This document shows, one piece after another, positions 9,833-19,407 of a stretch of DNA of 64,000 bases; within the stretch, counting starts at the first letter, position 1, and the number at the start of each line of letters is the position of its first letter. The notes beneath the pieces were generated by a model. That model did not search any database, was not told the origin of the DNA, and saw only the letters and a program-made list of their open reading frames with translations. Both the position numbers and the translations under genes were made by a program. The stretch comes from Pseudoips prasinana. Lineage: Eukaryota; Arthropoda; Insecta; Lepidoptera; Nolidae. The stretch covers positions 11,600,001 through 11,664,000 of the forward strand of contig OX621263.1 of the NCBI GenBank assembly GCA_951640165.1. Direction: 5' to 3'.

Positions 9833-10078
9833 GGCTGATTTCAGAGTCACGCCGGCGAGCGGCGCCGTCCAAACGCGCGCGATTACAATTACACTAGATA
9901 GTAGTTGCGTTTCATAGTCACGCAGTTCAAGCGCGCCGCGTGTGAGACGCGCGCCGTCGGCCAGCGCTGCCCTGCTCCTCTACTGGCAGCTAGCGTTTCA
10001 GAGTGACGCGTCTCGCACGCGGCTGTTGAGACGCGCTGGCCACCAGCGCGTGCCGCGCGCGTCACTCTGAAATCAGCC
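9833..10078. mobile_element. GC-rich MITE with TAA target duplication
   Basis: The 246-bp element has termini GGCTGATTTCAGAGTCACGC and GTCACTCTGAAATCAGCC, inverted for about 16 bp, with TAA directly repeated at 9830-9832 and 10079-10081. Subterminal GC-rich inverted blocks also occur. A three-base TWA duplication fits the PIF/Harbinger superfamily. Removing it restores the repeat R sequence (GTTAAG...). Confidence 0.8.
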
Positions 10079-10255
10079 TAAGAAACTAGGCTCGCGGTCA
10101 GTGCAAAGAGGGGTGACCGCCAAAGTGGTTTCATTTCTGAGCGTCTCCGTGCTTCTGGGGGCACTTTAAGCTGTCGTACCCGGTTGTAGCCATTAGGCAA
10201 CAGTTGATAAACCACGTCAGGTCTACTGGGCGGCTTGAATAATAATAATAATAAT

Positions 10256-10474
10256 ATTTCGGGACAGTATCACACAGATCATCCTAGCCCCAAACTAAGC
10301 AAAGCTTGTACTATGGGTACCAGGCGACGATATACATACTTATATATATAGAAAACATCCATGACTCAGAAACAAATATTCGTGCTCATCACACAAATAT
10401 CTGCACTTACCGGGATCCGAACCCAAGACCACCAGCTTCGTAGGCAGGAGCACTACCAACTAGGCTACGGTGAC
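10256..10474 (-). repeat. SINE copy 1 of the CACCGTAGCCTAGTTGG family
   Basis: On the minus strand the head reads GTCACCGTAGCCTAGTTGGT with B box GGGTTCGGATCCCGG, followed by the shared body ending GTACAAGCTTTGCTTAGTTT and GGGGCTAGGATGATCTGTGT. Four other clear copies lie at 16049-16287, 16597-16850, 26862-27103 and 35331-35580. The tail is an AATAAT-type simple repeat. Confidence 0.9.
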
Positions 10475-10521
10475 TTGGGCACACCCTAGTGTCAGAGTTA
10501 TTCAACTACTTACTTACTTAT

Positions 10522-10570
10522 CGTATCGCAGTGGTGGTCTACAGAGGCAGTAGACCACCACTGCGATACG
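10522..10570. repeat. perfect hairpin, 21-bp arms
   Basis: The arms are 10522-10542 (starting CGTATCGCAGTGG) and 10550-10570, an exact inverted copy, with a 7-nt spacer AGAGGCA. It sits at the edge of repeat R and explains no known terminal repeat. Confidence 0.9.
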
Positions 10571-11234
10571 TTTCACAATTACACTGAATTATTTTATTTA
10601 AGAATAGTATAGACATACATTTATTCAACACGAACACACAAGAAATGAGTAATTACAAGGTATAGCATAATACAAACACAAAAAATAATAAATATCGAAA
10701 AACTAAACAACAAAATAAAGAAAGTACAATAGCTCCTGTATGTTCCGTCGAAAGGTCACCATCTCAGCAAAAGCTAGGTGAGGTGCACCTAGCACTGGTT
10801 TTCAGTTGGCAACCCTGTGAGGGACTCACGGACGGTGGTGTGTGATATATATTATGTTACTATGACATGAGTTGGTATTTGTGTACGATAAATAATTATG
10901 TAACCCAGTAAAAAGGATAGAAAATAAATATAAAAATAGTGGTAACAATAATAATAATATTATTTAATTATATAATAATAATATTTAACTACCGCAGATT
11001 AATATCTGTGCCAAATATTGGAGGTCAGGTACAAAAGTAGTGCGATAGGTTTGTGATTTTATTCTTAAAAAGGTAAAAGACTGGGTCACTTTCCTGTATA
11101 TAATAAGTACCTACCAATATATTTGAAAATAAAACTTCTTACTAAAATTAAAGTGTATTATATTTTATACAAAGATTAGACAATAATTAACACAATACAA
11201 GCCACTTTATTGTACACCAAAACTAGCAAATAAT
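10571..11234. other. probable LINE remnant and AT-rich spacer
   Basis: Around 10600-10870 the sequence has the look of an old retroposon 3' region (a GC-richer block GTGAGGTGCACCTAGCACTG and AACAACAAAATAAAG). The remainder to 11234 is AT-rich with AATAAT runs. No open frame of note. Confidence 0.3.
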
Positions 11235-11237
11235 TTA

Positions 11238-12131
11238 GGGTCTGTTTCACAATGTCCAGATAAAGTATCGGATAGCTAACTAACAAATAAATAAACTAAC
11301 AGATATAAGTTATGGATAAAACACATTGCGTTTCACCATCACCTTCCAGTTAAATTTATTTTCCAGATTTATTCGGCAGTTACTAATTAGTACGTTTGGC
11401 AACCTCGCATTTTGTCGTTCCGTATTACGTAACATACCTACAACACATAAAAATATTTATATTATATAATAATAATATAACTTATAATAAACACATCTAA
11501 AAAATCTTTATCGTACATTTTACACATTTATTATAATTAGAATTCTCAGGGTTGCATAGTATTTTCAAATTTATCTTCTCACCATTATTTTATCAAACAA
11601 AAATACATACATAAATTGATTTTATTGCGTGTAACAAAACGTACAAAAGTCTAATAAATAAACGTCAAATGTCAATATCAACAAGTGCATTTTGTGTGTT
11701 TCGGTGGTGTTTTTCTTACCTTTGATTATAATTAACTGACGATAATGGCTAATAATACTGTACTATAAATACTAAAATGTCTCATCCAACGTCTCCATAT
11801 AGCAAGAGTCAGTTCAGTTCGGTTACACGGTTTAAAAATTCATCAAATTCGTCTTCAATAGTATCAAATATTTCCATTTTATTAAATTATTCACAACAAA
11901 ACACAATCACAATAAACACCACCGAAATAAGCATCGAATGGCAGCTGTCAAATAACTTATCCATCAGTTAACTTTGCTACCTGAAGGTTGATCTGACCAA
12001 TAGTTTACTTTGCCGTTTATTTGCAAGTTAGTACTATCTATGGATTGTGAAACGGAAACGATGTATTTATTCGACAGGTAAGTTGCAAATAGCTTGTTCG
12101 GGACTTTACTTGGACATTGTGGAACAGACCA
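11238..12131. mobile_element. TTA-flanked DNA transposon, non-autonomous
   Basis: The ends are inverted: GGGTCTGTTTCACAATGTCC on the left and GGACATTGTGGAACAGACC on the right, inside TTA repeats at 11235-11237 and 12132-12134. The interior, near 890 bp, has further palindromic blocks but only a 64-codon ORF of low complexity (11777-11971) that I do not regard as a transposase. The TTA duplication suggests a Harbinger-like origin. The element ends 28 bp from the stop codon of peptide gene 2. Confidence 0.75.
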
Positions 12132-12159
12132 TTAATGAAATATAAGTATTATGTATATA

Positions 12160-12471
12160 TTAATAATCTTGCGAATAATCGAGAGACTTAATACATTTAA
12201 ACCCCACTCTAATGGTTGATGAAGGACAATTATTATTCCCGGTTATAAAATTTTTCTTTTCCATATCAGGTTGGTGTCTTATACGAGATCTGCTTTTCAA
12301 ATTATTCCAGATCATGTGTTTCCTTGAATTTGGCCGCCTTATTCTTGCGATTTCTTGAGAATATATGTGAGGCCTATTCATTTTACGTGTGGTATGACTT
12401 CTGGCTGCAATAGTTGATGAGAATATAGTTAAATATATCACCAATATTGTTAATAATAGTGTTGGACTCAT
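12160..12471 (-). CDS. secreted two-cysteine peptide precursor 2 (cytokine-like)
   Basis: The single-exon frame has 103 residues. A signal peptide (MSPTLLLTILVIYLTIFSST, then IAA) ends near residue 23 and is followed by a basic stretch (RSHTTRKMNRPH, then YSQEIARIRR at about 37-46). The C-terminal region NCPSSTIRVGFKCI carries the only two cysteines, ten residues apart, and ends SLDYSQDY. It aligns with the 129-residue protein at 1183-1572 in signal peptide, SQEI-x-R-x-x-R, cysteine loop and acidic tyrosine-rich tail, so the two are paralogues. The middle region is shorter and more basic. The resemblance to stress-responsive/ENF cytokine precursors is from memory. A TTA-flanked transposon begins 28 bp after the stop and carries an AATAAA on this strand near 12070, the nearest polyadenylation signal I see. 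Confidence 0.8.
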   Translation of the reverse strand: MSPTLLLTILVIYLTIFSSTIAARSHTTRKMNRPHIYSQEIARIRRPNSRKHMIWNNLKSRSRIRHQPDMEKKNFITGNNNCPSSTIRVGFKCIKSLDYSQDY

Positions 12472-12479
12472 GTTTTCTG

Positions 12480-12660
12480 ATGAATATGTGGTTTCTTTAC
12501 AATTATTACTCGGCGTCTTATTTATGTCCCTTCACTTATTCTTGATAAAATGTCTTGTTCTTGGAAACTTTCTTACTTATATCAGTCGTATATATAATTA
12601 AATATTTTGTATATTTATAGACGTGTGTTACGTAAATCACTTGACGGCAATGACCACTGT
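12480..12660 (-). promoter_or_regulatory. upstream region of peptide gene 2
   Basis: The block near 12514-12540 (minus strand AATAAGTG...AAATAAGAC) matches the leader of peptide gene 1. A GATATAAG sequence near 12585 could be the TATA element. A decamer GGAAACTTTC near 12560 resembles, but does not fully match, an NF-kappaB site. Boundaries are inferred. Confidence 0.35.
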
Positions 12661-12792
12661 ACTGTTCTGATTATTATTATATACCTGTTTATATACTTAT
12701 TAACACGTCGCCGGAAGAGGTAAAATTTAACAGTTAGTTAGACTGGACTGTTAATTACAGACTGGAATAATAATAATAATAGAGGAAAGTCA

Positions 12793-13001
12793 CCAAATAT
12801 GGAATACCATTTTGTTTTAGGGATATAAAACAAAAACTTGATAGAAATTAAAACAGTTTAGTCAATGTTATTACTACGTCATACATTTTATGTAGTATTT
12901 AACAGCTTTTAATCCAATATATTAGATATCAAATTAAAATATGACACAAAAACCAAAATCACAAATGAGTAACCAAATATGGAATACGTACCCATATATG
13001 G
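12793..13001. promoter_or_regulatory. three perfect CArG boxes
   Basis: CCAAATATGG occurs at 12793-12802 and 12973-12982, and CCATATATGG at 12992-13001. All match the SRF consensus CC(A/T)6GG. They lie 320-530 bp upstream of the start of peptide gene 2, but also next to a transposase remnant, so they may be transposon subterminal repeats and not regulatory sites. Confidence 0.4.
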
Positions 13002-13084
13002 AATATAAGCATAAATCATCATATCAATAACAAAACTTGACATAAATATATATGAGATCAAATAAATGAAAATAAAACATTGTT

Positions 13085-13390
13085 ACAAATGAAAGAAGTT
13101 ACTAAATTCACTTGGAAAAGTTACAGATCCAAGTATCAAACTCTGGACGAGCGCAATCATAATGTGCCCAGAGCACAGAAGGCTGGATTGAATGCTTAAT
13201 GTGTGGGGATTAAGATAAAGAATTTAATCCAGCTTTCTCCATGGAAAGTTTTAAACAGAATACATTCTGTATTAGCAGAGTTAGGAGATACTTGGTCCAT
13301 CAACTCTTTTCCACTGACTTCATAAAACTGGATATTGTCCTGTTCCTCACAGTCTTCTTCTCCACAATCAGTCTTATTTTTTAAAATTTC
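13085..13390 (-). pseudogene. pogo/jerky-like transposase C-terminal remnant
   Basis: Minus-strand translation gives DCGEEDCEEQDNIQFYEV and, after breaks, VLWAHYDCARPEFDTWICNF then SK and a stop. The W-H-x-DCA...W-C pattern is the end of the PHD-like finger often found at the C-terminus of insect pogo-type transposases. Stops and lost cysteines make it a remnant. It shares a direction with the CArG-rich segment next to it. Confidence 0.45.
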
Positions 13391-13589
13391 CCTAATTGAA
13401 AGTGAACCTTATGCTTATGCGATAAAGTTGAAAATATGTAAAAGAAATTTGACAGATTGGAGTAGCTGGATCTGTACGTGAACCTAAAAATAATTATTTA
13501 TATTAAAATTGATTTAGCGTAAAATTTACCTTAAATGGCACGATCTAATTTGACCACAATTACATAAATGGCAATACGCATTGCGGAAT

Positions 13590-13765
13590 AAAGTTGCGGT
13601 TTCACACGCCTATGTTTTTGTTTAAATAAATTGTCACTAAATAAACTAATATTATAAAGCGTATAAGTTTGATCTTCTTCTTCGTAGCGTTTCGATGGCA
13701 AACTCGTTAAATTTTTGTGGCCCTGAACGTGGCCACACTGATTGCCTGATTGTGGCATTTCTAAG
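13590..13765 (-). pseudogene. LINE C-terminal remnant
   Basis: The minus-strand peptide includes GHVQGHKNLTSLPSKRYEEE, matching a plus-strand remnant at 43680-43740 (SGHVLGHKNLIDFHRHAKKK). Both appear to be the extreme C-terminus and 3' end of the same unrecognised LINE family. Confidence 0.5.
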
Positions 13766-14340
13766 AGCCTGCCATGAAGATTCTTAATTTCTTGACCATT
13801 ATTTTTTGGCGTGCTATACGATAAATATGCCAGAGATTTTTTTTTACATTTTTCTTTAAAAGAAGTGCCCCTACTTATTTATTTTTTCATACCTTAAAGT
13901 AATTGAGTGACCTTTTGCGGCAACCCTATTCTGTAGAATTTGACCTTGAAACAAAATGGTCTATTTCTCCCAAAGGCCGCGGAAGTGGAACATGTTTTTT
14001 TTTATTATCGATAGGCCTTTTTAAGAGCTATCTTTTTGTACTAAATAATAACGTAAATCTGAAAATAATTAATAACTCAATATCCAGAAATGATTATCCA
14101 AAAATAAAAAAGGGGAAAAATGTCTTATTCGACAATATTTATTGAAATTAAATATCTTTGATATTAACGTTTTCAGAATATATTTTTATTATTTTAGGTT
14201 ATCATTCAAGTAAATTTCAATAATTTTTATTAAAAATCGTATTTGAATTTGACACGTGGGTGTTTTTGTCGTGCATTTTAAATGCATCGCTTGATCGATT
14301 AAACCTATAAGCAGCAGAGGGATATTTTTTGGGCCCCATG
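13766..14340. other. AT-rich spacer, nothing recognised
   Basis: Only short low-complexity ORFs are present. No tRNA-like boxes, terminal repeats or domain motifs were seen. Confidence 0.4.
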
Positions 14341-14505
14341 AAACACTGTGCCGCGGTTTAACCCGCGTCAAACTTTATAAATTATAGCCTATCTTAATCC
14401 AGGGTGTCAGCTAACACCAAACAAAATTTTATTAAAATTGCTTCAGCCGTTTAAACGTGAAGAAATAACAAACATACACACTCACAAACTTTCACCTTTA
14501 TAATA

Positions 14506-15793
14506 TTAGGTCTTTACCTATGAAATTGCCGTTCTGCAGTACTGGCCATTTCAAATCAAAATAATTTTTGTTTGGCTAAGAATTCTAATTTCAAATTAAT
14601 TTTATTTTAAAAACATGGATTCTTTTTTCCAAAAGTAGTCATTTCTTTATTGATTAGTGTTACATTTTCATCGCATTTCAATCTTTTTCGTCATCATGGA
14701 TACGTTAAAAATTCGAGTAATTATGGAATATGAGTACCGTCGTGGCAGCAACGCGGCACAAGCGGCACGCAACATCAACGACGTTTACGGAGCTAACACT
14801 ACAAACCAACGCACCACCTGTTATTGGTTTGCTCGCTTCCGTTCTGGAAATTTCGACCTGAAAAATGAACCTCGCGGTCGTCCGAAGACTTTGGTCGACA
14901 ATGACGAATTAAAGGCGGTTGTGGAAGCTGATGATACACAATCTACGGCTGAATTAGCAGCAGCTTTCGACGTTAGCGTCAAAACAATATTGGTCCATTT
15001 GCGTCAAATTGGCAAGGTAAAAAAGCTTGACAAATGGGTGCCCCACGAACTCAATGATCGCCAGCGCGAAGTACGCGTCGAGACGTGCCTTGCACTGCTC
15101 AACAGACACACAAATGAAGGAATTTTGAACCGCATTGTTACCTGCGATGAAAAATGGATTCTGTTTGATAACCGCAAGCGCTCAGCAAGTTGGTTGGATC
15201 CTGGTTCAGCACCTAAACAATGCCCTAAACGAAAACTTACCCCTAGAAAAGTGATGGTCACTGTTTGGTGGTCTAGCGCCGGTGTGATTCATCACAGCTT
15301 CTTACCAAACGGGGTGAGCATTACTGCAGATGTGTACTGTGAAGAACTGAGCACAATGATGGAGAAGCTGGCGCATCTCCAACCAGCATTGGTCAATCGC
15401 TCGTCTCCGCTGCTCCTGCACGACAACGCGCGACCTCATACTGCACAGCAGACGGTCTCCAAGTTGCAAGAACTGGGGTTGGAAGCTCTCCGTCATCCGC
15501 CCTACTCACCAGACCTTGCGCCTACAGACTACTACTTTTTCCAGAATTTGGATAACTTCTTGGCGGGAAAAAAATTCAATACCCGAGAGGCAGTACAAAA
15601 TGCCTTTGAAGAATTTGTTGCCTCCCGTCCAGCTGATTTCTTTAAGAAGGGAATCAATAAACTGCCACTGCGATGGCAAAGATGCATTGATTGCGTGGGT
15701 GATTACTTCGATTAATACAAATAAAAAAATTCATGAAAAAAATTCGTTTAAATTTTTTCATACAAAACGGCAATTTCATAGGTAAAGACCTAT
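14506..15793 (+). mobile_element. mariner element B, complete (cecropia-type)
   Basis: This 1288-bp element has the same terminal inverted repeats as element A. TA is repeated at 14504-14505 and 15794-15795. Excising it joins TATAA-TA-TTAGTGTGAT, the start of a Helitron-like repeat. About four single-base differences separate it from element A along the whole length, and both ends are complete. Confidence 0.95.
14696..15715 (+). CDS. mariner transposase B (intact, DD34D)
   Basis: The 339-residue transposase is identical to that at 2217-3236 except for R in place of L before HPPYSPD and V in place of M in the C-terminal DCxGDYFD. D151, D243 and D278 are all kept, as are WVPHEL and the helix-turn-helix region. 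The arginine lies between the second and third catalytic aspartates, a position where cecropia-type relatives vary, so I expect neither change to be obviously inactivating. The same start was chosen as in copy A. Confidence 0.95.
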   Translation: MDTLKIRVIMEYEYRRGSNAAQAARNINDVYGANTTNQRTTCYWFARFRSGNFDLKNEPRGRPKTLVDNDELKAVVEADDTQSTAELAAAFDVSVKTILVHLRQIGKVKKLDKWVPHELNDRQREVRVETCLALLNRHTNEGILNRIVTCDEKWILFDNRKRSASWLDPGSAPKQCPKRKLTPRKVMVTVWWSSAGVIHHSFLPNGVSITADVYCEELSTMMEKLAHLQPALVNRSSPLLLHDNARPHTAQQTVSKLQELGLEALRHPPYSPDLAPTDYYFFQNLDNFLAGKKFNTREAVQNAFEEFVASRPADFFKKGINKLPLRWQRCIDCVGDYFD

Positions 15794-15815
15794 TATTAGT
15801 GTGATAATATTTAAT

Positions 15816-16048
15816 TTTAATTTTATCTTCACAAAAGTGTTCAGTAGCTACAGTTTGGTAGACTTATGCTAAGTAACAATTGCAATTTTGCTATGATTAA
15901 ACCCAACTGTTTGAGAGAAAACCTGTATTACAAGTCACCAGTGCCCCATACACAGTTTAGGTTGAATACAAGGCAATTAAATTTGAGTTACACGTTAGCT
16001 CTTAGACTAACAATAATAATAGTTAGAGAATAATATAATATAATAATA
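15816..16048. other. spacer, nothing recognised
   Basis: Unremarkable AT-rich DNA ending in an AATAATA run that is the tail of the adjoining SINE. Confidence 0.4.
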
Positions 16049-16287
16049 TCTAGGGACAATGTCTAACAGATCATCCTAGCCCCAAACTAAGCAAAGCTTG
16101 TACTATGGGTACCAGGCGACGATATACATACTTGTATAGATAGATAAATACTTATATACATAGAAAACATCCATGACTCAGAAACAAATATTCGAGCTCA
16201 TCACACACATATTTGCACTTGCCGGGATTCGAACCCAGGACCACCAGCTTCGTAGGCAGGAGCACTACCAACTAGGCTACGGTGACC
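16049..16287 (-). repeat. SINE copy 2 of the CACCGTAGCCTAGTTGG family
   Basis: Minus-strand head GGTCACCGTAGCCTAGTTGG, B box GGGTTCGAATCCCGG, shared body and AATATTATAT tail. It faces SINE copy 3 (16597-16850) across about 300 bp, so the pair forms a long imperfect inverted repeat. Confidence 0.9.
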
Positions 16288-16499
16288 GTCGAAGGAACTA
16301 GGTAGATGTGGTTGTTATTATGTAGCCACTATGGTTCCATTGCAAGTTACATCATATGTTGGATACTTTACTTTATCGTATAGCCAGAGGTTACCCTATT
16401 GTCATAGTTGTACAAGGCCAGTAACCCTCTGACATTTCTTAATGACTATCACCGGGATTGACCGATTAACGTGATTAACGTGAGGTGCTCACAGCTAGT

Positions 16500-16995
16500 T
16501 GCTCTCACCGGCCCGTAAGTGATTGGCGAGGTTAAGCACATAGGCACGCGGTCAGTCTATAGATAGGGGACCGCCAGAGTGGTTTAACGGTTTGACGGTC
16601 ACCGTAGCCTAGTTGGTAGTACTCCTGCCTACGAAGCTGGTGGTCCTGGGTTCAAATCCCGGTAAGTGCAAATATTTGTGTGATGAGCGCGAATATTTGT
16701 TTCTGAGTCATGGATGTTTTCTATGTATATAAGTATTTATCTATCTATATAAGTATGTATATCGTCGCCTGGTACCCATAGTACAAGCTTTGCTTAGGTT
16801 GGGGCTAGGATGATCTGTGTGACATTGTCCCTAGATATATATATAATTACTGAGCGTCTCCGTGCTTCGGAGGGCATGTTAAGCTGTCGGTCCCGGTTGC
16901 AGTTAATAAGCCGCATCAGAGGCTTACTGGGCGGCTTGAACAACTCTGACACTAGGGTAATCACTGCCCGTACGATAAAGTAAAGTAAAAGTAAC
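16500..16995 (+). repeat. repeat R copy, split by a SINE
   Basis: The segment contains CTCACCGGCCCGTAAG, GCGGTCAGTC, then the SINE insertion, TGAGCGTCTCCGTGCTTC, AAGCTGTCGGTCCCGGTTGC and CTGACACTAGGGTAATCACT. The order is as in the copy at 9800-10500. Confidence 0.75.
16597..16850 (+). repeat. SINE copy 3 of the CACCGTAGCCTAGTTGG family
   Basis: Plus-strand tRNA-like head with B box GGGTTCAAATCCCGG, a full body and an ATATATATAT tail. It is inserted within repeat R. Confidence 0.9.
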
Positions 16996-17553
16996 TGATT
17001 GACGTGCCTTCCAAAGCACGGAGACGCTCTGAGATTAAATCGTTTTGTCGATCTTTGACCACGCGCCTAGGTCTCTGCGGATCGCCTAAGGTCCGGCGAG
17101 ATCTGGTTATGTGCTCTTCATTATGTTATTATAGCGTATTCACTATCTAACATGACACTCAAATGCTTAGGTACTTCGTTAGTTTTAAGGAAATTGGGCT
17201 TTCGATTTTCCTGTTAGGCTTTATTTGTGGTAAGTCTTAATAATAAGGAACAAAATAACTCCAAAATAGTTTTCATATATTCAATCAATTGAAAATACAA
17301 ATGTTTTTGCCAACAGAACTTGCAAACCAATGACTGTGAAGATCTGCTCATTACTCACTACGTCGATCTAATTAAACCAAGCCCATATTGAGTTAACCAA
17401 TTTATTAATTAATAGGTAATTGCCAGTCCTTCACACACGCGCACACACACTTACTCATGTAATCTCACTCGCACACACAAAACTCATTCCCGGACACACA
17501 TAAACATTGTAATTAGTAACTACGTATGATTGTTACTTCATTTATATTTAATA
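16996..17553. other. repeat R remnant (minus), then spacer
   Basis: At 17005-17115 the sequence (CTTCCAAAGCACGGAGACGC, then GACCACGCGCCTAGG) is a reversed, degraded part of repeat R. Beyond 17140 there is a CA-rich stretch around 17432-17480 and no coding signal. Confidence 0.5.
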
Positions 17554-18712
17554 CTAGCTGGTGCTCGCGACTTCGTCCGCGACAATTTTAAATGATGACC
17601 TAAGTAACTGTGTAATGTACTTACTTATAGCTTAATCTAAATAATATAACTTTCAAAATTTAAGAAAACCTAACCTAAAAATAACCCAACTAAGAAAGAA
17701 ACGAAAGACTACTTTGCTAAGGACCCGATATCATCAACCAAAAAAATAGATAGAGAGCCAGTAAGTAAAATAATAATCAACTATGCATCAATCACAAAGG
17801 TAACTCCGATTAGATTAGGTTGCGACCACGGCTTAGTTGTGGGCTACCTTTTATTTCAAGCATTTATTTATTGTAACCGATATGCCAAATAAATTCCGCG
17901 ATCGGAAACGATATTAACGCCATCTAGTTACAAAATTGTGAACTTGTAGAGCAGTAAAATTTAAATGAATATTTTTTGGGTGCGATTATCTCGACACCAA
18001 CAATTTATACTGCGCCAACTCGAATTTTATATAAAATCGTTTTTTATCCCAATTTGATTAAAATCTCATTTTATAATATGTTTTAAAAATTATAAAAAAT
18101 TAAGTTATAAGTCTTATAAAACGCTAAATCTTTACTTAAACAACGACAACTACGATATTTTAAGCAAATTGGCATAAAAAAACGATATTATCTATAATTG
18201 GAGTTAGCGTAAATTGATGGTGACGATCTATTGAATCAGTTTTGGATTACTTTTTTAACAACAAATTATTCCCAGAATTTTGACTTAAAAACATGTACCT
18301 ATTGCATTATTTTTAATTGAAAACTCAAATACCAATTTTCATGCGTATAACTCCAAAAAAAGAACAGATATTCATACAAACTTATATCCCCTATTTTAGT
18401 CGTACTTAGGGGTGGAATTAATTTTTAACTTAAATGCCAAATAGCAATTTTCATGCATTTAACTTAAAATTTGTCACATTTTTCATACAAACTTAGATAC
18501 CCAATTTTACGCCCTTGGGGGTGGAATTTTCAAAAATCCTAGAATATATCTTTTAATTTTCAATTGCAAGGCCAAATACCAAAGCCTTTAACATAAAAAA
18601 TTACGGATTTTCATAAAATATTTCATCCCTTATTTTACGCCCTTAGGGGTGGTATTGTCAAAAACCCTTGTTTAGTGGATGCCTACGTCATAAAAGGTAC
18701 CTAGTGTAAATA
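17554..18712 (-). mobile_element. Helitron-like repeat, 3' two-thirds (host of the CR1 insertion)
   Basis: On the minus strand it ends CGCGGACGAAGTCGCGAG and CACCAGCTAG before T (17554). Between 18300 and 18670 are three diverged units of about 110 bp, each with a TTTTCATGC, TTCATACAAACTT and CCTTAGGGGTGGAATT core. The 5' part of this repeat is found on the far side of the CR1 element (about 24525-24575: CTCCAGCCGTTTAGACTGTG and CGTTGAT), so the CR1 LINE was inserted into it. Confidence 0.6.
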
Positions 18713-18745
18713 AAATAAAATAAAAATAAAATAAAAAAGGTTTTT

Positions 18746-19407
18746 ATTCACGTAGACTTTAAAAAAGCGCTTGTAAATAGTCAGAACATGTTTGTAGTAA
18801 TATAGTTGTATACATTAGATATTATTTCTAGTAACATAGATATTTAGGTACATTCTGTATGAAAACATTTATAAAATTTATTTTATTACAGAAATGATAT
18901 TTAGCTAGCTCGTATCAAGTTATTGTCAAGAGATTATGTTTAATTATCTAGTTTAAGTCTAATATTTTTACTACATATTGTCAATGGTTTTGTCTATATT
19001 AAAGGTATTATTATTATGACGGACCTTGTGTTAATAACGACGGTCGCGCTTTAATGCTACCACCGGATCCAATGCGCCCCAACTGAGAAGACCCAGCGAA
19101 ACAAACTCAGTGGGTTCATCTACTACCAGTTTCAACACGACCCAGTTGAGACGGTCCGGCGAAACATACTCAAGCGGGCATGAACACGGGATTTGGTCCA
19201 ATTAGAGTAATTATTTAGTAGGCAAACACAATATATGCTCGATCGGTTGTCTGAATTCTTATTATTTTAGATTATATTTAGGTATACAAAAGAAAAACTT
19301 CGAAACAATAACATTATTCATTTTGAGACAGAGTCAATAATTTTAAATTAAGTATATGATAGCAATCATTTACAGATAGTTCACGTAACACAGCAGATCA
19401 GTCATGT
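18746..19407 (-). other. 3' UTR of the CR1-type LINE
   Basis: Non-coding sequence between the RT stop at 19408 and the tandem tail. It includes a GC-richer block near 19020-19190 (CAGCGAAACAAACTCAGTGG and a second similar phrase CGGCGAAACATACTCAAG), an internal imperfect repeat of about 60 bp. Confidence 0.5.

Larger units (their letters stand above)
9800..10500 (+). repeat. interspersed repeat R (CTCACCGG... family) with two insertions
   Basis: The family begins GCTCTCACCGGTCCGTAA and GCGAGGTTAAG, and continues GCGGTCAGTGC, TGAGCGTCTCCGTGCTTC, CCGGTTGTAGCCATTAGGC and GACACTAGGGT(G). The same order is seen at 16501-16990 and, degraded, at 40620-40830; partial copies lie at 44010-44125 and 50281-50407. 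This copy is interrupted by a TAA-flanked MITE (9833-10078) and by a SINE (10256-10474). I do not recognise a coding sequence in it. Confidence 0.75.
14345..15815 (-). mobile_element. Helitron-like repeat split by mariner B
   Basis: On the minus strand the 5' end TAATATTATAAAGGTGAAAG lies partly at 15794-15815 and resumes at 14505, and the 3' end shows a GC hairpin (CGCGGGTTAAACCGCG) near 14350-14366. The usual terminal CTAG has decayed to TGTT. Mariner B sits at the TA within AATATTA of the 5' terminus. Confidence 0.6.

Noticed and set aside
11777..11971. 64-codon Ser/Asn-rich ORF inside the TTA-flanked transposon.
   Set aside because: Low complexity, not transposase-like, and within a non-autonomous element.
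12555..12570. NF-kappaB site in the promoter of peptide gene 2.
   Set aside because: GGAAACTTTC lacks the leading G run of the consensus; one such word in AT-rich DNA is not evidence.
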